NCBI GenBank assembly: GCA_034437035.1
Contig: DAOTUI010000175.1
Location: forward strand, 25,178 to 89,177
Direction: 5' to 3'
Length of the DNA stretch: 64,000 bases
Origin: CAKZQX01 sp034437035
GTDB lineage: Bacteria > Chloroflexota > Chloroflexia > Chloroflexales > Chloroflexaceae
The translations under genes and the position numbers were made by a program. This document shows positions 27,681-36,119 of the stretch, piece by piece; within the stretch, counting starts at the first letter, position 1, and every line of letters starts with the position of its first letter. Under the pieces are notes generated by a model that saw nothing but the letters and a program-made list of their open reading frames with translations, made no database searches and was not told the DNA's origin.

Positions 27681-29054
27681 ATGCTAAACAAAGTTCTGGT
27701 AGCTAATCGTGGTGAAATTGCCGTACGGATTGTGCGCGCCTGCCGCGATCTGGGGATCGGTTCGGTGGTGGCCTACAGCGAAGCCGACCGTAACACACTG
27801 GCGGTGCGTCTCGCTGATGAGTCGATCTGTATTGGTCCGGCAGCCCCGGGTAAGTCGTATCTGCATCCGCCCGCGCTGATCAGTGCCGCGCTGATTACCG
27901 GCTGTGATGCGGTGCATCCAGGCTATGGTTTTCTCTCGGAGAACCCCTATTTTGCCGAAGCCTGTGCCCAGTGTAATCTGATATTTATCGGCCCGGAGCC
28001 GGAACCCATTCGCTTGATGGGCGATAAGTCAATCGGCCGGCAGACAATGAATGCCGCCGGAGTGCCGACGGTCCCCGGTTCGGAAGGTGAGTTGTCCAGT
28101 GTTGACGAGGCCATCAGCCTGGCACGCGAGATTGGGTATCCGGTGCTGCTCAAGCCGAGTGCGGGTGGTGGCGGGCGCGGGATGCGCGTTGCCCGCGACG
28201 AGAGTGAGCTGCAGCGCGCCTATCCCACGGCGCGGGCCGAGGCCGAAGGAGCTTTTGGACGCGGCGACCTGATCCTGGAGAAGTATCTGCCGAGTGTGCG
28301 CCACGTTGAGATCCAGGTACTGGCGGATCATCATGGGAATGCCATTCACCTGGGTGAGCGCGACTGCTCATCCCAGCGGCGACACCAGAAGATCATCGAA
28401 GAAGCGCCCTCACCCATCGTCAACGCCGAACTCCGCGCGAAGATGGGCGAGGATGCCGTGCGCGGTATCCAGGCAATCGGCTACCGCAATGCCGGAACCC
28501 TTGAGTTTCTGATGGATAATCAGGGCAACTACTACTTTATCGAGATGAATACCCGGATCCAGGTGGAGCATCCGGTAACGGAACTGATTACCGGGGTCGA
28601 TCTGGTGAAGTGGCAGTTGCTGATTGCCTCCGGCGAACGCTTGACGCTAGAACAGAAAGACGTTAGAATACGCGGGCACGCAGTCGAATGCCGTATTAAT
28701 GCGGAAGATCCAGAGCGCGACTTTCTCCCGGCAGTTGGGATGGTTGAGTTGTTTATCCCACCGGGAGGCCCCGGTGTGCGTGTTGACACACATCTCTACT
28801 CTGGGTACAGGCTTTCAGGTTCGTATGACTCGCTCATGGCCAAGATCATTACCTGGGGCGATGACCGTAATGAAGCACTTGATCGCATGCGGCGAGCACT
28901 GAACGAGTGTATTCTTGAAGGTAGCATCAAGTCGACGATACCTTTCCAGCTTGCGCTGATTGATGATCCCGCGTTCCGTTCCGGGGATATTTCCATCCAC
29001 TATGTCGGTGAGTTTATGCAGAAGTGGAAGGAACGGGAAGCGGTTGTGGCATAG
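27681..29054 (+). CDS. accC: Acetyl-CoA carboxylase, biotin carboxylase subunit
   Basis: 457 aa, normal length. N-terminal LVANRGEIAVRIVRACRD, glycine-rich ATP loop KPSAGGGGRGMRV, active-site region RDCSSQRRHQK and FIEMNTRIQVEHPVTE. It carboxylates biotin on the carrier protein for malonyl-CoA synthesis. In Chloroflexales such subunits may also serve autotrophic propionyl/acetyl-CoA carboxylation. The carrier subunit gene is not adjacent. Confidence 0.96.
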   Translation: MLNKVLVANRGEIAVRIVRACRDLGIGSVVAYSEADRNTLAVRLADESICIGPAAPGKSYLHPPALISAALITGCDAVHPGYGFLSENPYFAEACAQCNLIFIGPEPEPIRLMGDKSIGRQTMNAAGVPTVPGSEGELSSVDEAISLAREIGYPVLLKPSAGGGGRGMRVARDESELQRAYPTARAEAEGAFGRGDLILEKYLPSVRHVEIQVLADHHGNAIHLGERDCSSQRRHQKIIEEAPSPIVNAELRAKMGEDAVRGIQAIGYRNAGTLEFLMDNQGNYYFIEMNTRIQVEHPVTELITGVDLVKWQLLIASGERLTLEQKDVRIRGHAVECRINAEDPERDFLPAVGMVELFIPPGGPGVRVDTHLYSGYRLSGSYDSLMAKIITWGDDRNEALDRMRRALNECILEGSIKSTIPFQLALIDDPAFRSGDISIHYVGEFMQKWKEREAVVA

Positions 29055-29062
29055 TTACCAGG

Positions 29063-29419
29063 ATGTATACGGTACTTCTACAACCAAATGGGTGTGTGGC
29101 AATTGCCCCCCAGGTGCTGACTGCAGTTATCAGTCAGACGGCGCAGGCCGTGCCCGGCGTTGCGCGACTGGGGCATGTGCCGCGCGCGAGTATTGGGTCA
29201 CTGCTGGGTCAGGCAGTCAGCGATGCGGGGGTGCTGGTTCAGGTGACGCAGAATGCTGTGCGGGCAAACTGCTACCTTGTTGCAACCCCCGATAGTAACT
29301 TGCTGGAGTTGGGCATGGCAGTCCAGGCAACCGTGGCTGCGGCTATTCGGGAACTTGTGGGCATGGCGGTGGATCAAGTCAATGTCTACATACAAGATGT
29401 CGAGGTAGGTCGTGGCTAG
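29063..29419 (+). CDS. Asp23/Gls24 family envelope stress protein
   Basis: 118 aa from ATG 29063. YTVLLQPNGCVAIAPQVLTAV and the C-terminal VDQVNVYIQDVEV agree with Asp23/Gls24 (AMS) proteins. The accC-Asp23-nusB order is common among Gram-positive-type bacteria. It overlaps nusB by 8 bp. Molecular role poorly known. Confidence 0.82.
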   Translation: MYTVLLQPNGCVAIAPQVLTAVISQTAQAVPGVARLGHVPRASIGSLLGQAVSDAGVLVQVTQNAVRANCYLVATPDSNLLELGMAVQATVAAAIRELVGMAVDQVNVYIQDVEVGRG

Positions 29420-29840
29420 TCTCCGTCACCGTGTGCGGATTGCGGCACTGCAGATTCTGTTTGAAGTCGATTTGACCGACCATGCCCTGGATATGGTGCT
29501 GGAACGGCGACTTCAGGAGGAACTGTTGCCTTCGGATGGCAAGCGCTTTTTACAGCGGCTTGTGCTGGGCGTCTGGGAACATCGCTCGTACCTTGACCGG
29601 GTTATCGAGGAAGCAGCTCCCAACTGGCCGGTTACGCAGATGCCGGGGGTGGATAAGGCAGTTCTGCGGATTGCCCTGTTTGAGTTGCTGATCGATGATA
29701 TCGAGCATACCCCGGTGAAGGCGGTAATTAATGAAGCGGTTGAGCTTGCCAAGCATTTTGGCAGTGACAATTCCAGTCGCTTTGTCAATGGGGTTCTTGG
29801 TACAGTGGTAAGCCGCCATATGAACGGGCAACAGGAATAA
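29412..29840 (+). CDS. nusB: Transcription antitermination protein NusB
   Basis: 142 aa, GTG start. All-helical family with RHRVRIAALQILFEVDL and the end signature TPVKAVINEAVELAKHFGSDNSSRFVNGVLGT. It binds boxA RNA with NusE for rRNA antitermination. Confidence 0.95.
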   Translation: MASLRHRVRIAALQILFEVDLTDHALDMVLERRLQEELLPSDGKRFLQRLVLGVWEHRSYLDRVIEEAAPNWPVTQMPGVDKAVLRIALFELLIDDIEHTPVKAVINEAVELAKHFGSDNSSRFVNGVLGTVVSRHMNGQQE

Positions 29841-29925
29841 GGCGGCGCTCCCAGCTCGCACCCGTTTGGGGCAGTAATGTCCGTTCATTTTCGTATCGTT
29901 ATTGTTGTGCGAAAGGTGGTAGTCG

Positions 29926-30171
29926 ATGGCCTCACCTGAGATGGAAGCGCGGTTGCGCAGGATCGTTGTGGAGCAACTGGGGGTTGAAGAGAATAAGGTC
30001 GTCCCCGATGCATCCTTTATCGAGGATCTTAATGCCGACTCGCTTGACCTGGTCGAGTTGATTATGTCGCTCGAAGAGGAGTTCGGTGTCGAAATTCCTG
30101 ATGAAGACGCCGAGAAAATTGCAACGGTCGGCGATGCGTTGAACTATCTTGATGAGCACGGGTCGGCCTAG
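29926..30171 (+). CDS. acpP: Acyl carrier protein
   Basis: 81 aa. The phosphopantetheine attachment site is DSLDLVEL with the modified Ser, preceded by FIEDLNA and followed by GVEIPDEDAEKI. Carrier of acyl chains in fatty acid synthesis; its place just after fabG-accC supports this. Start has AAAGGTGG upstream. Confidence 0.96.
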   Translation: MASPEMEARLRRIVVEQLGVEENKVVPDASFIEDLNADSLDLVELIMSLEEEFGVEIPDEDAEKIATVGDALNYLDEHGSA

Positions 30172-30329
30172 TTGCAGATGATGCAGTTGCACCCTCGCTT
30201 ATATCAGCCGTGTTCTCGCAGCCCTGTTCTCACCCGCTATCTGGTTAAAGCGGTTCGTGAGTACCGGGCTGCATTGGTATACCATTCGAGGCACGGAACA
30301 CCAGTCCTATTCGCAAACTAGGAAGCGGC

Positions 30330-31115
30330 ATGACGATTTTTGGGATCGGCCCGTTCGAGTTGCTGCTGATTGTGATCCTGGGTCTGATCGTTTTTGGTCC
30401 GGAACGGTTGCCGGAAATCGGGCGCTTTATCGGGCGTACGGTTGCCCGGGTACTGGCCTGGCAGCATCAATCGCCTGAAGCGCAGATGATCCAGCAGTTG
30501 CGCCGTGAGCTCGATCAGGAGATTATTGAACTGCGCGATGAGATTATCCGCGCGCGGCAGCAATTGGATATCTCGACCGAGGCCAATAAGATCCATCAGG
30601 AGACCCGTTCGCTCCTCCAGGGTTCACTGCAAGCACCCGGTGCGTCCACCACCACTTTGTCCAGCGCTGCATCTGCCCAGGAAAATCCACCAACCGCCGG
30701 GAAGCCGAAACCCGCCGCCGCCGCGCAGACGAACGGCGTTGCGCAAAACGACCCATCCTTGGAAAAGCCGGCCGGTGTGGCACGTTCGGAGCGAGAGGTC
30801 ATCGCAGCGCAGACGCAACCAACCGTCGCGGATGACCTGGTCTCCCCGGCCAAACCAGGGGCTGCACCATTGGAGCAATCCGGGCAGGCTGCCAATCCGG
30901 ATACGGTTGCATCCGGAACAGGCACTTCATCTGAGACGAATGTCTCAATCTCAGGGGATACGGTTGTCACCGAGTTGGAAGCGCTTACGCTGCAACTACA
31001 ACACCTGACTGCCGATGTGCAGGCTCTCCGTGAGCAGTTGCAGGCGCAAGGTCTGCTTGATCAAAACCGGCAACCGCTGCAGCAAGCCTCCCATCAGGAA
31101 ATAACACCCTCATGA
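30330..31115 (+). CDS. tatB: Twin-arginine translocase subunit TatA/TatB
   Basis: 261 aa. One N-terminal helix with the family motif FGPERLPEIGRFIGR, an amphipathic helix, then a coiled region (~45-90) and a long Pro/Ala/Thr-rich tail with a second coiled stretch near the end. The long tail points to TatB rather than TatA, but Tat subunits in this group are hard to split. The tatC gene overlaps its stop by 4 bp (ATGA). Confidence 0.85.
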   Translation: MTIFGIGPFELLLIVILGLIVFGPERLPEIGRFIGRTVARVLAWQHQSPEAQMIQQLRRELDQEIIELRDEIIRARQQLDISTEANKIHQETRSLLQGSLQAPGASTTTLSSAASAQENPPTAGKPKPAAAAQTNGVAQNDPSLEKPAGVARSEREVIAAQTQPTVADDLVSPAKPGAAPLEQSGQAANPDTVASGTGTSSETNVSISGDTVVTELEALTLQLQHLTADVQALREQLQAQGLLDQNRQPLQQASHQEITPS

Positions 31116-32128
31116 CCCGCGATCGGAATACGCCTGCATCTACCGCCGCCTCTGCCGAGGAAGAGCAACTTCTGCGCCAACTCTTGCTCGACGCCGATGG
31201 ATACGGAGTTGAACCCGCTGCCACCGTTGCGGAAGAAGCTACGATTGATACAGCACCATCCCCGACTGCCCCTCGGACGGAAAAATCGGCGCGCCGGACC
31301 GCGCCAACTCCACCCCGAACCCAGACCGGCAAGTCCGGGGGGCGGGGGGCGCCGCCGCCACCCCCTGCCGCCGAACCGGACGACGCAGGCGACCACGAAG
31401 AAGCGGGCATGTCCCTGTTCGATCACCTGATCGAACTGCGCACTCGGTTGGTCCGCGCATCACTGGGCGTGCTGGGCGGTATGGTGATCGGATTGCTGCT
31501 GGTGCTGGGTCCATTTCAATTGATGGATTTTATTATCAGCACCTTTGCGCCGACCAATGATCTCTATCCACCAGTGCAGGCGGTTGGTACAGCCGAGGCA
31601 TTTACCAGTTACATGACCGTTGCGCTGACAATTGGGATTATTCTGGGCATGCCGGTAATTGTCTACCAACTCTTTGCGTTTATCCGGCCCGGGTTAACCC
31701 GAGAGGAAAAGTTTGCGATCTACAAGGCGATGCCGTTTGTGATCGGGTTCTTTGCGACTGGGTTGGCGTTTGGCTGGTTTATCACCGTGCCGACCGCGAT
31801 ACGCTTTCTGATCGGATTTAGCGACTCGGCACTGATCCAGGTTCAACCGACGCTGTCCGATTTTATTCGCACAATAACCCTGTTGCTGGTTATGAATGGC
31901 GTCGTCTTTGAACTGCCAATTATCATCTATGTGCTGGCACTGCTGAAGATTGTTACCCCCACGCAACTGCGCTCCTACCGCCGCTATGCGCTGGTCGCCG
32001 TCGTTATCGTTGCAGCGATTATCACACCTACCGGCGACCCGGTGAACCTGGCGCTGCTGGCCCTACCGATGTACCTGCTGTTTGAGTTAGGCATTCTGCT
32101 GGCGCATATTCCGGCGCGTAGACGTTAA
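31112..32128 (+). CDS. tatC: Twin-arginine translocase subunit TatC
   Basis: 338 aa. The TatC core starts at about residue 100 (MSLFDHLIELRTRL) with six helices, including FIRPGLTREEKF and IITPTGDPVNLALLALPMY. The ~99 preceding residues are acidic and Pro-rich and have no counterpart in typical TatC. ATG 31409 opens the core in frame, preceded by GAAGAAGCG, so a standard-size TatC may also be made. With the upstream subunit it exports folded redox proteins. Confidence 0.93.
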   Translation: MTRDRNTPASTAASAEEEQLLRQLLLDADGYGVEPAATVAEEATIDTAPSPTAPRTEKSARRTAPTPPRTQTGKSGGRGAPPPPPAAEPDDAGDHEEAGMSLFDHLIELRTRLVRASLGVLGGMVIGLLLVLGPFQLMDFIISTFAPTNDLYPPVQAVGTAEAFTSYMTVALTIGIILGMPVIVYQLFAFIRPGLTREEKFAIYKAMPFVIGFFATGLAFGWFITVPTAIRFLIGFSDSALIQVQPTLSDFIRTITLLLVMNGVVFELPIIIYVLALLKIVTPTQLRSYRRYALVAVVIVAAIITPTGDPVNLALLALPMYLLFELGILLAHIPARRR

Positions 32129-32142
32129 CAGCGTTCACTTAA

Positions 32143-32338
32143 CACGACTTACGCGGTGCGGACTGTTCCGGCCGCGTGCCGGGCCCGGAAGCGGGTTTCG
32201 CCTGCGGCAGCATGGTACGTGATCTATCTTTTTCACAAAAAATTTGCACAAAGTGTAAATTTTTTGTGAAAAAGAATGGCATCTTCCGCCCTGCTGGAGG
32301 CAAAGCACTCTGCCGAGTCAGGGACTGCGTAACGCGTG
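32143..32338 (+). repeat. NIR-F, nested inverted repeat after tatC
   Basis: Termini CACGACTTACGCGGT and ACTGCGTAACGCGTG. Central hairpin 32228-32274 is a 22-bp stem with loop AAA (GCAC class). Its only irregular pair is a G-T that would be a G-U wobble in RNA. It lies 14 bp after the tatC stop. The stretch to 32500 holds only a small CCGCC-TGAA-GGCGG hairpin. Confidence 0.9.
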
Positions 32339-32504
32339 TCACGTAACTACTCGTGGTGTCACCTTCAGACAGTTAGTCGTATTGACCTGAAACCGCCTGA
32401 AGGCGGCACTACCCGGTCACGCAACTGGTCATGGAACGCTTGTCAATGGATCACACGCGCAACGGACGAATCGGCAAAATCAGCGCAAAATCCGCACATT
32501 TTAG

Positions 32505-32533
32505 TTGACAAGACCCGCCGTTATGACTATAAT
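32505..32533 (+). promoter_or_regulatory. Consensus sigma-70 promoter of the tRNA operon
   Basis: TTGACA, 17 bp, TATAAT: a full match to the consensus, 21 bp before the first tRNA. Confidence 0.92.
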
Positions 32534-32554
32534 TTGCTGAGTACGATCAACCGC

Positions 32555-32643
<89 letters not shown>

Positions 32644-32719
32644 GGGCGATTAGCTCAGTTGGTAGAGCACCTCGCTTACACCGAGGGAGTCGGCGGTTCG
32701 AGTCCGTCATCGCCCACCA
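32644..32719 (+). tRNA. tRNA-Val (TAC)
   Basis: Acceptor GGGCGAT/ATCGCCC, D-arm TAGCTCAGTTGGTAGAGCA, anticodon loop CTTACAC, T-loop GTTCGAGTC, encoded CCA. Starts directly after the CCA of tRNA-Leu. Confidence 0.96.
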
Positions 32720-32738
32720 GTCGGCAGCCCGGAAGTGG

Positions 32739-32814
32739 GCCAAGATAGCTCAGTTGGTAGAGCACAGCACTGAAAATGCTGGGGTCCCCGGTTCGAGCCC
32801 GGGTCTTGGCACCA
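32739..32814 (+). tRNA. tRNA-Phe (GAA)
   Basis: Acceptor GCCAAGA/TCTTGGC, anticodon GAA in CTGAAAA, T-loop GTTCGAGCC, encoded CCA. Confidence 0.96.
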
Positions 32815-32831
32815 GGTTTTCCCCAGACCGT

Positions 32832-32859
32832 AGCGCGGGTAACTTAAACCCGCGCTTTA
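32832..32859 (+). terminator. Terminator of the tRNA operon
   Basis: Stem AGCGCGGGT/ACCCGCGCT with a short loop, followed by TTTAT, 17 bp after tRNA-Phe. Confidence 0.85.
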
Positions 32860-32899
32860 TCATCTCCACGAGAATTACTATTCGTCCACGTACTCTGAG

Positions 32900-33733
32900 A
32901 TGGGCAAACCAATGAGTGAGTATTATGCTATCCAGCGCACCTATGGGCAACCAGCGACGATTGCTTCCCTGACTAGAGATCTGGCAGCGCTGGGGCTTAC
33001 AGCGGGTATGACTCTACTGGTTCACTCCTCGTTGAGTGCGCTCGGCTGGGTGTGCGGGGGAACGGTGGCGGTTATCCGCGCACTTGAGAATGTGCTGGGG
33101 CCGGAGGGAACGCTGGTGATGCCGACCCACTCCGCCGATCTGTCCGATCCGGCCAACTGGAGCGCTCCCCCGGTCCCTAAATCATGGTGGCGCGTGATCC
33201 GGCAGCATATGCCCGCCTTTGATCCGGACCTGACGCCCTCACGCGAGATGGGTGTGATCCCGGAGTGCTTCCGCAAGCAATCCGGCGTGCGGCGCAGCAA
33301 TCACCCACAGTTTTCTTTTGCCGCCCGGGGTCTGCATGCCGGCACGATTGTCGCAGAACATGCACTGGAGTATGGCCTGGGTGAAGCCTCACCGCTCGCG
33401 CGCATCAACAAACTGAACGGCTGGGTGCTGCTACTGGGGGTTGGGCATAATGCCAACACCTCGCTGCATCTGGCAGAGTATCGCGCAGCCTATGCCGGGA
33501 AACGAGTCGTTACGTCCGGCGCGCCCCTGATCCGCGCGGGACAGCGGCAGTGGGTTACATTTTCCGATATCGAGCTTGACTCGGGCGATTTTCATCTGAT
33601 CGGTACCGGCTTCGCCCGTGATACGGGACTGGTACGCCAGGAGCAGGTTGCGGCAGGCACGGCCCTGCTCATGCCCCAACGCCTGCTGGTTGAGTATGCC
33701 GTCACCTGGATTGAACAACACCGCCCACAGTAG
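32900..33733 (+). CDS. AAC(3)-family N-acetyltransferase
   Basis: 277 aa (ATG 32912 is an in-frame alternative). Family motifs: LLVHSSLSALGWVCGG, GTLVMPTHS and LLLGVGHNANTSLHLAEY. AAC(3) enzymes transfer acetyl from acetyl-CoA to an amine, with aminoglycosides as the known substrates, but many environmental members have unknown targets. It lies 1 bp before rtcA, so both are probably on one transcript. Resistance should not be assumed. Confidence 0.88.
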   Translation: MGKPMSEYYAIQRTYGQPATIASLTRDLAALGLTAGMTLLVHSSLSALGWVCGGTVAVIRALENVLGPEGTLVMPTHSADLSDPANWSAPPVPKSWWRVIRQHMPAFDPDLTPSREMGVIPECFRKQSGVRRSNHPQFSFAARGLHAGTIVAEHALEYGLGEASPLARINKLNGWVLLLGVGHNANTSLHLAEYRAAYAGKRVVTSGAPLIRAGQRQWVTFSDIELDSGDFHLIGTGFARDTGLVRQEQVAAGTALLMPQRLLVEYAVTWIEQHRPQ

Positions 33734-33734
33734 C

Positions 33735-34814
33735 ATGAATTCGCAATCACTGATCGAAATTGATGGTTCGTACGGGGAAGGCGGCGGGCAAGTGTTGCGC
33801 ACTGCGCTCGCGCTGTCCGCGTTGACCGGGCAACCCACGCGGATTGACCGCATTCGCGCGGGGCGACGCAATCCGGGCCTGGCTCCCCAGCATCTTGCAG
33901 GGCTGCTTGCCACTGCCCGCATCTGCAATGCCGCTGTCAAGGGTGCGACGGTTGGCGCAACAACAATCACGTTTGAGCCGCGTGAGCGCCCGCGCCCCGG
34001 TGAGTATCATGTCGATGTTGCGGAGAGTGCCCGGCAGGGCAGCGCCGGATCGGTGACGTTGATCTTGCAGACGCTGCTACTGCCGCTGGCCTTTGCCGGA
34101 GCGACCAGCCATCTGACGTTGTGCGGCGGCACGCATGTTGCCTGGAGCCCACCGTTCGATTATCTGGAGCATGTCTACCTGCCGACGCTGGCCCGATTGG
34201 GATTCCGTGCCGACTGCCACCTGGACGACTGGGGCTTCTACCCGGTCGGCAACGGGCAGATCAGCGCTACGATTGAGCCGGTGAAGCTGCCGCTCACGCC
34301 CCTCACCCTGGAGGAGCGCGGCGAACTCCAGCAGGTGCAGGGGCGCGCTATCGCCTGCAACCTCCCGGCCGATATTGCCCAGCGGATTGCCAACCGCGCC
34401 GGCAATGTGCTGACCGGAGCCGGATTACCCGTCCAGGTGACACCCCACCGCGTGAAGGGCGCGGGGCCGGGGGCGGGGTTGTTCCTCGTCGCTACGTATG
34501 ATCAGGCAGTGGCGGGATTCGCGGCGCTGGGTGCCAAGGGCAAGCCCTCCGACAAGGTTGCCGACGAAGCCTGCCGGGAGCTGCTGACATACCACGCTGC
34601 CGCAGCCCCGGTCGATCCGCATCTTGCCGATCAGCTCCTGCTGCCGTTGGCGCTGGTTGAAGGGCGCTCGCAATTTCGCACCAGCCAGGTTTCGCTACAT
34701 CTGCTGACCAATGCGCAGATCATCCAGCGCTTTATTCCAGCGCGTATCAGCATCGCGGGAGCCGAAGGCCGGCCAGGCCGGATCACGGTTGAAGGCGCAC
34801 CACTCCCGGCGTAG
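33735..34814 (+). CDS. rtcA: RNA 3'-terminal phosphate cyclase
   Basis: 359 aa from ATG 33735 (the frame is open further upstream inside the previous gene). DGSYGEGGGQVLRTALALS at the start, RRNPGLAPQH, and GGTHVAWSPPFDYLEHVYLP, all typical of RtcA. It converts RNA 3'-phosphate ends to 2',3'-cyclic phosphates with ATP. No rtcB or rtcR neighbour is seen. Confidence 0.95.
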   Translation: MNSQSLIEIDGSYGEGGGQVLRTALALSALTGQPTRIDRIRAGRRNPGLAPQHLAGLLATARICNAAVKGATVGATTITFEPRERPRPGEYHVDVAESARQGSAGSVTLILQTLLLPLAFAGATSHLTLCGGTHVAWSPPFDYLEHVYLPTLARLGFRADCHLDDWGFYPVGNGQISATIEPVKLPLTPLTLEERGELQQVQGRAIACNLPADIAQRIANRAGNVLTGAGLPVQVTPHRVKGAGPGAGLFLVATYDQAVAGFAALGAKGKPSDKVADEACRELLTYHAAAAPVDPHLADQLLLPLALVEGRSQFRTSQVSLHLLTNAQIIQRFIPARISIAGAEGRPGRITVEGAPLPA

Positions 34815-34831
34815 GCCACCTGTTCGGGCGG

Positions 34832-35806
34832 CTATTCGGCACCCAGTTCGCCAAAGGCGAGGAGTTGCCCCACATCCGCCGCCTGTGCCCGCTCGTAGAC
34901 TGTTCCCGCCAGCGCAATATCCCAGAGGGCGATGCCCTGCGACTCAAAGAGCGTTACCTCTTCGGGCCGCTGCCGACCGGGCAGCAGACCGGCAACGACA
35001 TCGGCAAGCGGGCGCACCTGGGACCAGTTCAGAGCGTTGCGTTCGTAAGCCTGGACCAGATCGCCGCTCTCAATCCGCGCGCCCTCCAGATCATCGGTAT
35101 AAATCTGATCAGCGCGACGGATCGTTGCCCGGTCAAGTTCGGTACGCACCAGCGAGTTGGAGCCGGCGGCATTAATATGCGCCCCACTGCCCAGATCTTT
35201 GCCGTTGAACAGGGGTTCAGTCGCACTGGTGGCCGTTGTGATGATATCGGCTCCCGCCAGCGCTTCCTGGGGGCTGTCAACGGGGCGCACAACCAGGCCC
35301 AGGCGCTGCGCCATCGTCTCGGCAAAGACGGTGCGCCGCTCCGGTTTGCGGCTGTACACCCGCACATCCCGCAGCGAACAGACAGCGGCGATGGCCTCAA
35401 GCTGGGTCTCGGCCTGGTAGCCGGTGCCGAAGAGCGCCAGCACACCCGCATCGGGGCGGGCCAGATATTTTGTTGCCACCCCGCTGGCGGCTCCGGTGCG
35501 CAACTGACCAAGATAATTAGCCTCGATCATTGCCAGCAGCGCACCTGACTGCACATCGTACAGGTTAACAAGGAAGCGTACGCCCTGGCGTGTTGCAGTG
35601 TAGGCTTTGAAGCCCCAGTAGCCCTGCTGGACCAGCGCCCCGGCCATCATATGCAGGATCCCGTTGGGCTGATACACCCGGCGGCGCGGCTGGTTGATAC
35701 CCGTGCCGTGGGACTGCTCCCGCAACGACGTCTCGACTGCCTCCAGCGCCTCGGGCATATCTACCAGCGAACAGACATCGTCTTCACGCAAGATGCGTAC
35801 AGGCAT
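34832..35806 (-). CDS. Ornithine cyclodeaminase / mu-crystallin family oxidoreductase
   Basis: 324 aa from ATG 35806, preceded by AAGGAG; the frame continues upstream but without support. RRRVYQPNGILHMM, GQLRTGAASGVATKYLA, Rossmann loop ALFGTGYQAETQLEAI, and HINAAGSNSLVRTELD. The family includes ornithine cyclodeaminase, alanine dehydrogenase and ketimine reductase; which reaction applies cannot be told. The leader holds degenerate GAGAACT-type heptamers (35822-35862). Converges with rtcA across 17 bp. Confidence 0.88.
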   Translation of the reverse strand: MPVRILREDDVCSLVDMPEALEAVETSLREQSHGTGINQPRRRVYQPNGILHMMAGALVQQGYWGFKAYTATRQGVRFLVNLYDVQSGALLAMIEANYLGQLRTGAASGVATKYLARPDAGVLALFGTGYQAETQLEAIAAVCSLRDVRVYSRKPERRTVFAETMAQRLGLVVRPVDSPQEALAGADIITTATSATEPLFNGKDLGSGAHINAAGSNSLVRTELDRATIRRADQIYTDDLEGARIESGDLVQAYERNALNWSQVRPLADVVAGLLPGRQRPEEVTLFESQGIALWDIALAGTVYERAQAADVGQLLAFGELGAE

Positions 35807-36119
35807 AGTAATCTCCTTCATAAGAACTGAGAACATAAGAACCGAAAACTGAGAACCGAGAAGCCGGTGTGGAGATAGCTTACCCGACCTGGGGTAATTG
35901 GGCAACCATGGACAATTCGGGCCGCAATGTTCTGCCATTCCCGGGTTGATGCCGATACTGTCCGGCATCCCGCTGGAACTTTCCGCACCGCTTGAGCGTC
36001 AACCGAGTTGGATCGCCCTTGCTTTGCCTGCGTCTGAAGAGTACAATGATACCAAACTCTCCAGCAACCAGATTTTGTCCGCCGACCACAACCACGAATG
36101 GAATGGAGTTTACGAATAT

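Noticed and set aside
32900..33733. Aminoglycoside resistance gene as a sign of a resistance island
   Set aside because: The AAC(3) family is broad; flanks are tRNAs and rtcA, with no integron or transposase.
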